Source: JBIQLO01 sp044464175 (lineage in GTDB: Bacteria > Planctomycetota > Phycisphaerae > Tepidisphaerales > Tepidisphaeraceae). Taken from it: a DNA stretch of 18,043 bases. The notes beneath the pieces were generated by a model. It was not told where the DNA came from, made no database searches, and worked only from the letters and a program-made list of their open reading frames with translations. Below, piece by piece: positions 6,651 to 14,222 of the stretch. The stretch covers positions 1 to 18,043 of the forward strand of contig JBIQLO010000069.1 of NCBI GenBank assembly GCA_044464175.1, in the 5' to 3' direction. Made by a program: the position numbers and the translations under genes. The stretch's first letter is position 1. Every line of letters starts with the position of its first letter.

Positions 6651-6944
6651 TCAGCGGAACAAGTGTTTGAGATTTCGATATCCGCTGACGACCCGATAAA
6701 CAATAAATTGGTCCGGTGTGTAGCGATAAGCGATCAAGTAAGAATAGACCCGCCAGAAGCGATACCCCTTGGCATCGTTACGATAATGGCCCAGACCCGG
6801 CATCTCGGCCAATTTTCGGAAAGAAACCTCAAATTTCCGCTGAACTCTGTCGGCGGCATCGGCGCTTGCCTGAGTTGCGAGGTAATCCCAGATTTCAGAG
6901 ATATCCCGTTCGGCCGTGCGCGTGATGATGATCCGGCGGTTCAT
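6651..6944 (-). CDS. parE: ParE/RelE-superfamily toxin
   Basis: A 97-residue protein with the ParE pattern: RTAERDISEIWDYLA near residues 9-23, a middle GLGHYRND, then FWRVYSYLIAYRY (about 63-75) and a final VVSGYRNLKHLF. ParE toxins inhibit DNA gyrase, whereas related RelE toxins cleave mRNA; the sequence is closer to ParE, but the target is inferred. It overlaps the antitoxin gene upstream by 4 nt (ATGA), the usual tight antitoxin-toxin coupling. The length is normal and no truncation is visible, so the pair appears intact. Confidence 0.9.
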   Translation of the reverse strand: MNRRIIITRTAERDISEIWDYLATQASADAADRVQRKFEVSFRKLAEMPGLGHYRNDAKGYRFWRVYSYLIAYRYTPDQFIVYRVVSGYRNLKHLFR

Positions 6945-7213
6945 GCGTGGCCCGATGAGCGGCGAAATTCCTCGCCCTTTTGCCGCATCCGTTCAAAAAC
7001 CGCTTCCCCGTCGCTCACATCCCCTCGCTCGACATCGGCTTCGGCGACGGCGAGCAATTCCTCCAATTCGCCCGGCGCGAAGTCGTCGCCCTGATCCGCC
7101 TGAATCAGCCGCCCCAGTGCGGCCTCCAGAACCTCGTCAGCGGATTGATATCGCCCGGTTTTCAGTTGGTCTTCAATCACTTGTTCCAGTTCCGGTTTCA
7201 ATGTGATCGTCAT
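6941..7213 (-). CDS. parD: ParD-type antitoxin
   Basis: A 90-residue acidic protein. The N-terminal ribbon-helix-helix portion (MTITLKPELEQVIEDQL, then GRYQSADEVLEAALGRL) is typical of ParD/CC2985-type antitoxins. The C-terminal, charged, flexible half (ELEELLAVAEADVERGDVS) would wrap the toxin. It precedes parE with an ATGA overlap. CAGGAG lies 8 nt upstream of ATG 7213. A CTATAAT -10 is found a few nucleotides further upstream, between this gene and the divergent biotin ligase. The complex is expected to repress its own promoter. Confidence 0.9.
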   Translation of the reverse strand: MTITLKPELEQVIEDQLKTGRYQSADEVLEAALGRLIQADQGDDFAPGELEELLAVAEADVERGDVSDGEAVFERMRQKGEEFRRSSGHA

Positions 7214-7233
7214 GGCGGCACTCCTGTTCTTGC

Positions 7234-7263
7234 ATTATAGCGTTTTCCGAATCAGAATCAGAA
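7234..7263 (-). promoter_or_regulatory. Putative parDE promoter
   Basis: The minus strand has TATAAT (7239-7234) with a weak -35, TTCTGA (7263-7258), 18 nt upstream. The 58-bp gap to the biotin ligase start means ParD binding could also affect that gene. A short direct repeat, ATCAGA (7251-7256 and 7257-7262), lies here. Confidence 0.4.
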
Positions 7264-7271
7264 AAATTCCC

Positions 7272-8033
7272 ATGCCCTATACCCTCTCCCGCCTGCGCGA
7301 CCAGCTCCGCCCATTCCGGCTTTATTATTTCCCCCGCCTGCGCTCCACCAACGACCACGCGGCCGCGTTGCGCCGGCAGGGACGGCTCTACGCGCCGGCC
7401 GTCGTGCTGACCAGCAACCAGACGGCCGGACGGGGGCGGGGCGGGCACACCTGGTTCTCCAACACCGGCGTCCTGACCGTCACCTTCGCGTTTCCGGTCG
7501 AAGCGCACCTGGCGCCGCACCAATTGCCGCTGATCGCAGGCCTGGCCGTGCGGCGGACGGCGGCCGAATTGTGCGGCGATGACGGCATCGAGCTTAAATG
7601 GCCCAACGATCTGCTATACAACGGCCGCAAGCTCGCCGGGCTCCTGTGCGAGCGCGTCCACAAGGTGGACCTGATCGGCGTGGGCCTGAACGTCAACCTC
7701 GACCCGGCCGACGCCCCCCCGCCGCTGAATAAACAGATCACCAGCCTGCGCCTCCTGGCCCATCGCCCCTCGCTGGACATGAACGAGGTCCTGATCCTGC
7801 TCAGCCGGCATCTGCACCAGATGCTCGAGCGACGGCACGAACATGCCTTCGCCGGGTTTCTCCACGAATATGATGCCCACCACGCCCTGCGCGGGCGGCA
7901 GATCACGGTGGTCAACGCCGGGGAGCCCCCGCTGAGCGGGCGCTGCGAGGGGCTGGATTCCATGGGCCGGCTCCTGCTTCGCCAGGGCAGGACCCTCCAT
8001 CGCATCATCAGCGGGCAGGTGGCTTTTCGATAG
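7272..8033 (+). CDS. birA: Biotin--[acetyl-CoA-carboxylase] ligase (single-function, no HTH)
   Basis: 253 residues from ATG 7272. Catalytic-domain motifs of biotin-protein ligase appear in order: RSTND (24-28), the biotinyl-AMP loop AGRGRGGHTWFS (52-63, a GRGRxG variant), ELKWPNDLLYNGRKLAG (107-123) and GVGLNVN. A small C-terminal domain follows. The enzyme attaches biotin through biotinyl-AMP to carboxylase carrier proteins. There is no N-terminal winged helix, so it is a class I enzyme that does not repress biotin genes. A longer reading from GTG 7203 would overlap the parDE promoter and parD start and adds a basic, non-family leader; it was rejected. It is divergent from parDE. Confidence 0.92.
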   Translation: MPYTLSRLRDQLRPFRLYYFPRLRSTNDHAAALRRQGRLYAPAVVLTSNQTAGRGRGGHTWFSNTGVLTVTFAFPVEAHLAPHQLPLIAGLAVRRTAAELCGDDGIELKWPNDLLYNGRKLAGLLCERVHKVDLIGVGLNVNLDPADAPPPLNKQITSLRLLAHRPSLDMNEVLILLSRHLHQMLERRHEHAFAGFLHEYDAHHALRGRQITVVNAGEPPLSGRCEGLDSMGRLLLRQGRTLHRIISGQVAFR

Positions 8034-8044
8034 AACGCAAAATT

Positions 8045-8072
8045 TTGAATGGCCCGGGGACGATAGTATGAT
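8045..8072 (+). promoter_or_regulatory. Putative promoter of the oxidoreductase-lyase operon
   Basis: TTGAAT (8045-8050), a 16-nt spacer and TATGAT (8067-8072) lie 60 nt before the oxidoreductase start. The leader carries an AGGAG 14 nt before the ATG, rather far for a Shine-Dalgarno. Confidence 0.45.
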
Positions 8073-8131
8073 GGCGCCCTCGGGATGGGTGCGACCCTCG
8101 CGAGCTTTCAATTCACAGGAGCCCTGCAGGC

Positions 8132-9157
8132 ATGAGCGATCGAGTCAACATCGGCGTCATCGGGACCGGCAAGGCCGGCTTTCTGTTCGGACAGGCAATT
8201 CAGGCTTCGGCCCAGGGACGGCTGACCGCCCTGGCGGCGGCCACGCAAAAGGAGGCGGATGAGGCGGGGGGGAAACTCGGCGGCGTTGCCCAGTGCACCG
8301 GCGACTGGCGGGCGCTGATCGACAACAAAAACGTCGATGCCGTCTTCATCTGCTCCCCCACCGACCTGCACGCGGAAATGACCATCGCCGCGGCCAGGGC
8401 GGGCAAGCATGTCCTGTGCGACAAGCCGATGTGCCTCCGCTCCAGCGACGCCGACGCCATGATCGCCGCCTGCGACAAGGCCGGCGTGATTCTCATGGTC
8501 GGCTTCATCGAGCGCTTCAACGCGGCCTTCCGCGTCATGAAGGACCGCATCGCCACGGGACAGATCGGCCAGCCCGTTTCAGTCCTCTCCCGCCGGGCCC
8601 ACCCGCCGCGCAAGGGAAGCTGGATTATGGACGACGCCCGCAGCGGCGGCGCGTTCCTCCACACCGGCTGCCACAACATCGACCTGGTGCAGTGGCTGTT
8701 CGACAGCCCCGTCTCACACGTCCAGGCCGAGCAGCGCCAAAGCGGCATCTCCCCCGGCTTCACCGATGTCTCGGTCGTCATCGGCGCGCTGGCCAACGGC
8801 GTGATGGTGAGCCAATTCGAGAGCTACGCCCACCCCACGACGATGCCGATGGGCGTGGACCGCAGCTTTGAGGTGCTGGGCACGCGCGGCAGCCTCTATC
8901 TGGACCTGTTCCGCTCCCCCGTCACGATGTGCAACGAGGAGGGATGGAAATACCAGGATGTGCTGACCTGGGTGGATGCCGAGGGGCATCTGTCCGGGGC
9001 GCTGGTCACCGAAACCAATTATTTTCTGGACTGCATCCGCCGCAACGAGCAACCCAAACTCGCCAGCGCCCTGGACGGCAAGCGGACGGTCCTGGTCTAT
9101 GAGGCGGTCCTGAAGGCGGCCAAGACTGGCCAGCGCGTGGCCGTGGAGGGCGTATGA
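8132..9157 (+). CDS. Gfo/Idh/MocA-family NAD(P)-dependent oxidoreductase
   Basis: 341 residues. It opens with a Rossmann dinucleotide motif, IGVIGTGKAG (7-16). It has the family's conserved lysine in CDKPM (near residue 100, in place of the commoner EKP) and an HTGCHNIDLVQWL segment (about 177-190) that holds the usual H-x-x-D active-site pair. A C-terminal GFO_IDH_MocA_C region follows. Substrates in this family are sugars, inositols or sugar acids, with hydride transfer to NAD(P). There is no signal peptide, so it is cytoplasmic. Its stop overlaps the next gene's start by 4 nt (ATGA), so translation is coupled with the lyase-like protein and a shared pathway for uronate-type sugars is likely, though inferred. 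Confidence 0.9.
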   Translation: MSDRVNIGVIGTGKAGFLFGQAIQASAQGRLTALAAATQKEADEAGGKLGGVAQCTGDWRALIDNKNVDAVFICSPTDLHAEMTIAAARAGKHVLCDKPMCLRSSDADAMIAACDKAGVILMVGFIERFNAAFRVMKDRIATGQIGQPVSVLSRRAHPPRKGSWIMDDARSGGAFLHTGCHNIDLVQWLFDSPVSHVQAEQRQSGISPGFTDVSVVIGALANGVMVSQFESYAHPTTMPMGVDRSFEVLGTRGSLYLDLFRSPVTMCNEEGWKYQDVLTWVDAEGHLSGALVTETNYFLDCIRRNEQPKLASALDGKRTVLVYEAVLKAAKTGQRVAVEGV

Positions 9158-10320
9158 GCCGGAAAACCTGCGATTCGCTGTGGGTGGGGGAGAGCAATGT
9201 CATGGGCGATGAGGAGGTCGGCCCCCAGGCCCGCTTCCGCGACCGCGACACGGGCATCCAGAAGCTGCGCCTCACCTCGCGCCCCTTCATCAACACCCAC
9301 ATTTACCCCGAAGCGCCGATCTGCATGCCCGATGGGAAGCGCTTCATCTTCCGCCGCACCAATCCGTTCACCAATGAGTCGCGCTTCTGGATGGCCGACC
9401 GGATCACGCGCCAGATCCGCCAGCTCACCTTCGAGCCGACGAGCGGCTATGTGGTGATCACACCCGATGGGCAGGCGATGTATTTTGCCATCGGGCGGAC
9501 GATCATGCGCATGTCGCCCGACACCTTCGAGTATGAGCCGGTCTACACCGTCCCCGACACCTTCAGCCGATTTGGCGGAGTGACCTCCATTTCCCACTGC
9601 GGCACGCGGCTGCTCTCCACGCATTCCCGCGGGCCGGACGAGCATGGCGCGATGAGCATCGACCTCAAGGCCCAGACCTGCCGGGTCGTCTATGAACACC
9701 GCGACTGCCGCAACGCCCACGCCCAGTACGTCCGCACCAACAGCTACAAGGTGCTGGTGCAGGTCAACGACGGCATCCTCTTTGACAAGGCCGGCAACCG
9801 CCTGCGCCTCATCGGCGAGAACGGGGCGAGCATCTGGGTGGGCAACGACGATGGAAGCGATTTTGTGAAGCTCAACGTCGGCTCCCAGCCGCTGGAGCGC
9901 GTCCAGGGGCACCAATGCTGGGTCGGCGGCCAGGAGAGGGTCATCACCACGCTCCACCGGCGCGAATCCACCTCCTCCCCCTGGATTGACGACCGGATCG
10001 TGTCCATTGCCCCCGGCGAGGCGAAGGCGCGCCTGATCGCCCAGGGGCAGGCATTCAACCACATCCACACCAGCCGGGATGGCAAGTGGTGGGTGAGCGA
10101 TGACAACCAGACGGGCCAGATTTTCGTCGGCTCCATGGAGACCGGGCGCTACAAACTCTTCGTCAACTCCGACGCCACCTTCGGTGAGGCGCAGTTCACC
10201 CACCCCCACCCCTGTTTCCTGGGCAACGCCCACGCGATCGGGTGGAACAGCGACCAGGCCGGCGTGCCGCATGTGTACGTCGCCGAGATTCCGCCGGGGT
10301 TCCTCGACGATCTTTTGTAG
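9154..10320 (+). CDS. Oligogalacturonate-lyase-like beta-propeller (polysaccharide lyase family 22-like)
   Basis: 388 residues with no signal peptide, built of WD/TolB-like propeller blades (for example PICMPDGKRFIFRR, YVVITPDGQAMYFA, HIHTSRDGKWWVSDD). The signature QFTHPHP (347-353) matches the Gln-x-x-His-x-His part of the metal site known in oligogalacturonate lyases of family PL22; His303 or His305 may supply a further ligand. These cytoplasmic enzymes cleave short unsaturated galacturonides by beta-elimination. Many planctomycete-type genomes have diverged members whose substrate is unknown, so the exact reaction is not certain. It is translationally coupled to the upstream oxidoreductase. 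The TAG stop lies inside the first copy of the TTTGTAG repeat that follows. Confidence 0.8.
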   Translation: MSRKTCDSLWVGESNVMGDEEVGPQARFRDRDTGIQKLRLTSRPFINTHIYPEAPICMPDGKRFIFRRTNPFTNESRFWMADRITRQIRQLTFEPTSGYVVITPDGQAMYFAIGRTIMRMSPDTFEYEPVYTVPDTFSRFGGVTSISHCGTRLLSTHSRGPDEHGAMSIDLKAQTCRVVYEHRDCRNAHAQYVRTNSYKVLVQVNDGILFDKAGNRLRLIGENGASIWVGNDDGSDFVKLNVGSQPLERVQGHQCWVGGQERVITTLHRRESTSSPWIDDRIVSIAPGEAKARLIAQGQAFNHIHTSRDGKWWVSDDNQTGQIFVGSMETGRYKLFVNSDATFGEAQFTHPHPCFLGNAHAIGWNSDQAGVPHVYVAEIPPGFLDDLL

Positions 10321-10387
10321 ACGCGCCTGGCTGATCTTTGTAGGCGCGCTTCGTTGACCCCGCACGGCCTCAACGAGGCCGTCTACA
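10317..10387. repeat. REPIN-like cluster of GTAG hairpin units
   Basis: Two direct copies of TTTGTAG(A/G)CGCGCYT occur: one overlaps the lyase stop (GTAG at 10317-10320), the other is at about 10338-10351. An inverted unit follows: a perfect hairpin ACGGCCTC-AAC-GAGGCCGT (10364-10382) ending in CTAC, so on the minus strand it reads GTAG-hairpin. The inner arms (CTTCGTTGA and TCAACGAG) pair imperfectly. It sits between the lyase and the first GTPase gene. Confidence 0.65.
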
Positions 10388-10439
10388 GGGGGTCCGCCCT
10401 GACAATCCACCCCGCTTTCTGGTACATCTATCGCCCGTG

Positions 10440-12170
10440 ATGGGATTGGGACGCAAATCGGCGGCCGACCGGCTTGATGCGCTGAGCAGCGCCGTGGAGG
10501 GCCTGCGCGGGCGGATTCACGGCCCGGCCCGCGCCGCCGCCCAGCGGTTTCTCACCGATGCCGGCGCGGCCCGCTTCCACCTGGCCCCGCGCCAAGGGCC
10601 CCTGATTCTCGCCATCCTCGGCGGCACCGGCGCAGGCAAGAGCACACTCCTGAACCGGTTGCTCGATCGGGAGGTTTCCGCCGCCAGCTTCCGCCGCACC
10701 TTCACCAGCGGCGCGGTCGCCGTGGTCCGAAGCCCCGCCGACCTGCCCGACCCCTGGCTGGGCATCCCGCACGAGTCCGCGCCCCCCGGTCCGGCGCGAG
10801 GCAAGGCCGATGTGCTGACGGTCGTGGTGAATTCCGCCCGCCAGGGCCCGGCCTCTGAATCCCCGGCCGCAGACCTGCCGATTCTCGTCGATACGCCCGA
10901 CCTCGACGGGGATCAGCCGCTGCATCACGCCCAGGCCGACCGCGTCTTTCGCTGGGCCGAGGCGGTCCTGTTTCTGGTCACACCGGAAAAGTACCAGATG
11001 ACCGAGCTGCTCCCTTATTACCGTCTGGCCCGACGATATGCCCTGCCGGCGATCCACGTCATGAACAAGTGCGAGTCAAACGCCATGCTCCAGGAGTATG
11101 CCGCGCAGCGAGAGGTTGAGCGGGTTTACGCCCTGCCGCGCGATGATGCGGCCTACGAACCCGCGCCGGAGGAGAACCTGTCGGCGTTGCGGGCCGCCCT
11201 GACCAGGTTGGCGCCCCCGGAAGAGGCAAAGCGGAAGCAGGGCAATGCTCATCGCCTGGCCGATCTGGCCGGACGCCTGGCCGATGAAGTGATCGAGCCA
11301 ACCCGCCGGGACCGCCGACAGGCCGATGCCCTCATGGCGGCGCTGCGGGCCATCCAGACGCCCGCCACCGGCGTGGACCTCAACCCCATCACCCGCCAGC
11401 TGCGCCATCGCCTGCGTCAGCGCAGCGTGCTTTATCTCATGGGCCCCCAGCGCGTGCTGGATCGCGTGCGCCAGACCCCCCTGCTTCTGGCGCGGCTGCC
11501 CCGGGCCACGTGGGATATCCTCATTCGCGGCAAGGCCCCCAGCCTCGGCCAGCCGCAACCCGCCGACGCCGACGGCAGCGTGCCCGATTTCCCGCAGCTG
11601 CTTCAGGACCAGTTCACGCAACTGCTCAGCCGCATCGACGACACCGTGCGCTCCAGCGAGGCGGGACGAGGCTGGATGGAGGAGGAACCCGCCCCCTGGC
11701 AGGCCGCCCGCATCGACCCGACCGAGGCGGCGCAAATCGCCCGGCAGGAGCTGGATGATCTGAAGCAGTGGCTCCAGCAGCGCTGGAACGCCACGCCGCG
11801 CGACACGCGCCTCCTGCAAAGCCTCGTGCGACGGCTGCCCGGCGGAGAGCAGGTGCTCAAGTGGACCGAAACCGCCCCCTACCTCCTGACCATCCTCCTG
11901 GCCGCCCACGGGGCCCTCTTCGGGCATCTCGATCTGGCCGTGCTGGGCGGCTACTCCCTGGCCGCCTGGATTATGGAACGGCTGAGCAACGAAGTGACCG
12001 CGCGGACGCGCCAGGCGAACACGCGGATCGAGCAGCGCTTCACCGAACTGGCCGAGCGGCAACTCCGCCGCAGCATCGAGTGGGTCAACCAGCAGGCCCC
12101 CGATGCGGCGGCCATCAAACACATGGAACGGCTGGCCACCGAGTTGGCCGCCGCCGCGGAGGAACTTTAA
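10440..12170 (+). CDS. Large membrane-associated GTPase, dynamin-like (first of a tandem pair)
   Basis: 576 residues from ATG 10440 (a GTG one codon upstream is also possible). The GTPase core has a P-loop, GGTGAGKST (61-69); a threonine-bearing G2 region (RRTFTSG); G3 DTPDLDG (151-157); and G4 NKCE (209-212). A long helical region follows. A hydrophobic stretch (about 479-515, with a central turn GHLDLAVLGG) could be a membrane paddle or helical hairpin, and then come amphipathic helices rich in Arg and Glu. This is the order seen in bacterial dynamin-like proteins, but I cannot place it in a named subfamily. The next gene encodes a second GTPase with a related G3 motif, 72 bp downstream on the same strand, so the two probably act together. 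Confidence 0.7.
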   Translation: MGLGRKSAADRLDALSSAVEGLRGRIHGPARAAAQRFLTDAGAARFHLAPRQGPLILAILGGTGAGKSTLLNRLLDREVSAASFRRTFTSGAVAVVRSPADLPDPWLGIPHESAPPGPARGKADVLTVVVNSARQGPASESPAADLPILVDTPDLDGDQPLHHAQADRVFRWAEAVLFLVTPEKYQMTELLPYYRLARRYALPAIHVMNKCESNAMLQEYAAQREVERVYALPRDDAAYEPAPEENLSALRAALTRLAPPEEAKRKQGNAHRLADLAGRLADEVIEPTRRDRRQADALMAALRAIQTPATGVDLNPITRQLRHRLRQRSVLYLMGPQRVLDRVRQTPLLLARLPRATWDILIRGKAPSLGQPQPADADGSVPDFPQLLQDQFTQLLSRIDDTVRSSEAGRGWMEEEPAPWQAARIDPTEAAQIARQELDDLKQWLQQRWNATPRDTRLLQSLVRRLPGGEQVLKWTETAPYLLTILLAAHGALFGHLDLAVLGGYSLAAWIMERLSNEVTARTRQANTRIEQRFTELAERQLRRSIEWVNQQAPDAAAIKHMERLATELAAAAEEL

Positions 12171-12204
12171 CCCGGGATGAATTGATTCTCCATTCCCCCC
12201 AACG

Positions 12205-12239
12205 CAAATAACAAAAAACAAATAACAAAAAACCAACAA
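12205..12239 (+). repeat. Tandem 7-bp repeat before the second GTPase gene
   Basis: Two identical 14-mers, CAAATAACAAAAAA (12205-12218 and 12219-12232), are followed by CCAACAA (12233-12239), giving five units of 7 bp. A sixth (CAAGTGC) contains the GTG start codon. There is no Shine-Dalgarno; the unpaired A/C-rich leader may help ribosome access. Confidence 0.8.
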
Positions 12240-12242
12240 CAA

Positions 12243-13943
12243 GTGCCCACAGACCTCCCCGCCATCATCGACCGCATCATGACCCTGACCGGGGCCGAAG
12301 CGCCCCCCCTGCTGCAGGAAGATGCGCCCGTGCTCTCAAGCGAAACGTTGCGGTCGGAGGGACCGTTCTACCTTGTGGGCCTGATCGGCGGCAAGGAGGT
12401 GGGCAAGAGCGCGCTGGTCAACGCGCTGGCCGGGCGGGAGCTCTCCCGCTCCACCTCCCACGGAACCGGCACCGACCGCGCCATCGCCTATCTGCACGCA
12501 TCGCAGCTGGAGCCGGTGCGGGCGCTGCTGGAGGAGGCCGCGCCGGGACGCTATGAACTGGCGTCGCATGAGATTGAGGATTTGAGGCGGCAGGTCCTGC
12601 TCGACCTGCCGGATATCGACAGCCATTACGCCGATCACGTGGCCATCACCCGCCGACTGCTGCGCCACATGCTGTTTCCCCTTTGGATTCAGAGCGTGGA
12701 AAAGTACGCCGACCGCAAGCCCCAGGCGCTGCTGGCGGAGGTGGCGGCCGGCAATGCGATGGAGAACTTCATCTTCTGCCTGAACAAGGCCGACCAGGTG
12801 ATCGACCGGGAAGGTGAGGCGGCGGCCGAGGAGTTGCGGGCCGACTTTGCCCAGCGCCTGGCCCGGACGCTGGGGCTGGAGGCGCCCCCGCCCGTCCGCC
12901 TCATCAGCGCCACGCATCCGGACCGCTACGACCTGCCGGAGTTGCGCCGGCTTTTGGGCCGGCACAAGTCGACCCGCGAGGTGGACCAGTCCCGCCGGCT
13001 GGCTTCCCAGCGCCAGGCGCAGTCGCTGTTGCAGTGGATCGAGCGGCAGGATGTGCCGGGGCAGTTGGCGCGGCTGGAACATCTGCAGGAATCGGCCACG
13101 GAGTGGCTCTCGGACCGGCTGATCCGCCCCCTGCTGGAGGAGTCGCTGCCCCGCCTGCTGGGCGATCCCGCCTGGCGCAACACCCTGGCCGAAACAGTGA
13201 TGGAGCAGCGGCTGGCGCGGTGGCCCATCGTCAACTGGGTGCATCTGCTCCTGGCCCCCTTGACCTCCCTGGCCCGGACGGCCGCCGCCCCCACCGTCGG
13301 CGGATCGGCCGAGTCGCTGGTCGCCTCGGCCCTGGGCGCCGGCACGCCGCTGCCGCAGCGCATCCAAAGCGCCTTTGCCCACCTTCAGCAGACCGCCCCC
13401 GCCCTGGGCGGTTTGTACCATCACCACAAGCTCTGGGAAGCGCAGCCCGCCGAGCAGGCGGCCGCCGAGCTGCGCGGGCGCCTGGCCGCCGCGCTTCAGC
13501 AGCAGCGCGACCACATCCGCCGCCGCCTGGACCGTTCGTGGGGCCTCCCGGGAATGATCGGGCGATGGGGGCTGACCGTCGGCGTGGCGATCTGGTTCAT
13601 CTTTCGCCCCATCCTCCAGCCTCTGCTCCACGGGGAACGTTTCACCCCCGCGGCACTGGGTTGGGCCTTTCTGCAGCTCCTGCGGGCCGATTTCCTGCTG
13701 GTCACGCTGGTCTTCCTGATCCTTTATTACCTGATCCTCTGGCTGATCCTCCGCCGGCGCACCCACCAGCGCATCGCCCGGCTGCTGAAGCGCTGGCGCT
13801 CCACCGACCGCCTCGACCCGGCCATGAATTTGGCGGTCCAAACGGTGCAATGGAGCGATGAACTCCTGGCCCCCCTGGCGCTGCGCCGGGATCAGCTACG
13901 GGAACTGGTTGAGCAAATCGAGCAGGCCACCCGGCAACAATAG
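12243..13943 (+). CDS. Large membrane GTPase, dynamin-like (second of a tandem pair)
   Basis: 566 residues from GTG 12243. P-loop GGKEVGKS (49-56), a candidate G2 region STSHGTGTDR (70-79), G3 DLPDID (121-126) and G4 LNKAD (180-184). A long helical middle follows; it includes a hydrophobic WPIVNWVHLLLAPL. There are two clear membrane segments near residues 440-460 (GLTVGVAIWFIF) and 483-505 (FLLVTLVFLILYYLILWLIL), then a basic helical tail. It shares D-x-P-D-[LI]-D and E-K-Y (153-155) with the upstream GTPase (179-185 region there), suggesting they are diverged relatives rather than unrelated neighbours. The start is uncertain because no Shine-Dalgarno exists; ATG 12279 (MTLTGAE) is an alternative. 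Confidence 0.7.
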   Translation: MPTDLPAIIDRIMTLTGAEAPPLLQEDAPVLSSETLRSEGPFYLVGLIGGKEVGKSALVNALAGRELSRSTSHGTGTDRAIAYLHASQLEPVRALLEEAAPGRYELASHEIEDLRRQVLLDLPDIDSHYADHVAITRRLLRHMLFPLWIQSVEKYADRKPQALLAEVAAGNAMENFIFCLNKADQVIDREGEAAAEELRADFAQRLARTLGLEAPPPVRLISATHPDRYDLPELRRLLGRHKSTREVDQSRRLASQRQAQSLLQWIERQDVPGQLARLEHLQESATEWLSDRLIRPLLEESLPRLLGDPAWRNTLAETVMEQRLARWPIVNWVHLLLAPLTSLARTAAAPTVGGSAESLVASALGAGTPLPQRIQSAFAHLQQTAPALGGLYHHHKLWEAQPAEQAAAELRGRLAAALQQQRDHIRRRLDRSWGLPGMIGRWGLTVGVAIWFIFRPILQPLLHGERFTPAALGWAFLQLLRADFLLVTLVFLILYYLILWLILRRRTHQRIARLLKRWRSTDRLDPAMNLAVQTVQWSDELLAPLALRRDQLRELVEQIEQATRQQ

Positions 13944-14222
13944 GGTGCGCTTCATCCCAACCCGGCCTCCCCACTTGACTTTCCCCTAACACAGGCCTAT
14001 ATTCCCCCATGCTTTCATATCGCTTCCATCCACTTCCCTCCGACGCTTCTTCGCTCCCTCGCTCTGTCGCTCTGTCGCTCCGTCGCTTTCCCAAGACCAA
14101 CGAACCCAAACAAACCAAACCCAAATCCCCTCTGGCGCTCCGGAATCAACGATTTTCCCCGCCGAACCCAATCCGCGTATTTCCCAACGAACCCAACTCA
14201 CCGGCTCATGGGATCCCCCCTC
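13944..14222. other. Convergent spacer with octamer and CGAACCCAA repeats
   Basis: It lies between two convergent stops. There are five 8-bp units at 14051-14090 (TCGCTCCC, TCGCTCTG twice, TCGCTCCG, TCGCTTTC). CGAACCCAA occurs three times (14101-14109, 14163-14171, 14188-14196), two of them within CCAACGAACCCAA. No gene and no clear terminator hairpin could be identified. Confidence 0.65.

Noticed and set aside
9097..10410. 437-codon minus-strand frame opposite the lyase-like gene
   Set aside because: Antisense shadow of a well-supported propeller gene coupled to its upstream partner.
12336..13850. Long minus-strand open frame (about 504 codons) opposite the second GTPase
   Set aside because: Low-complexity Gln/Gly/Arg-rich translation, antisense to a gene with clear GTPase motifs; expected in GC-rich DNA.
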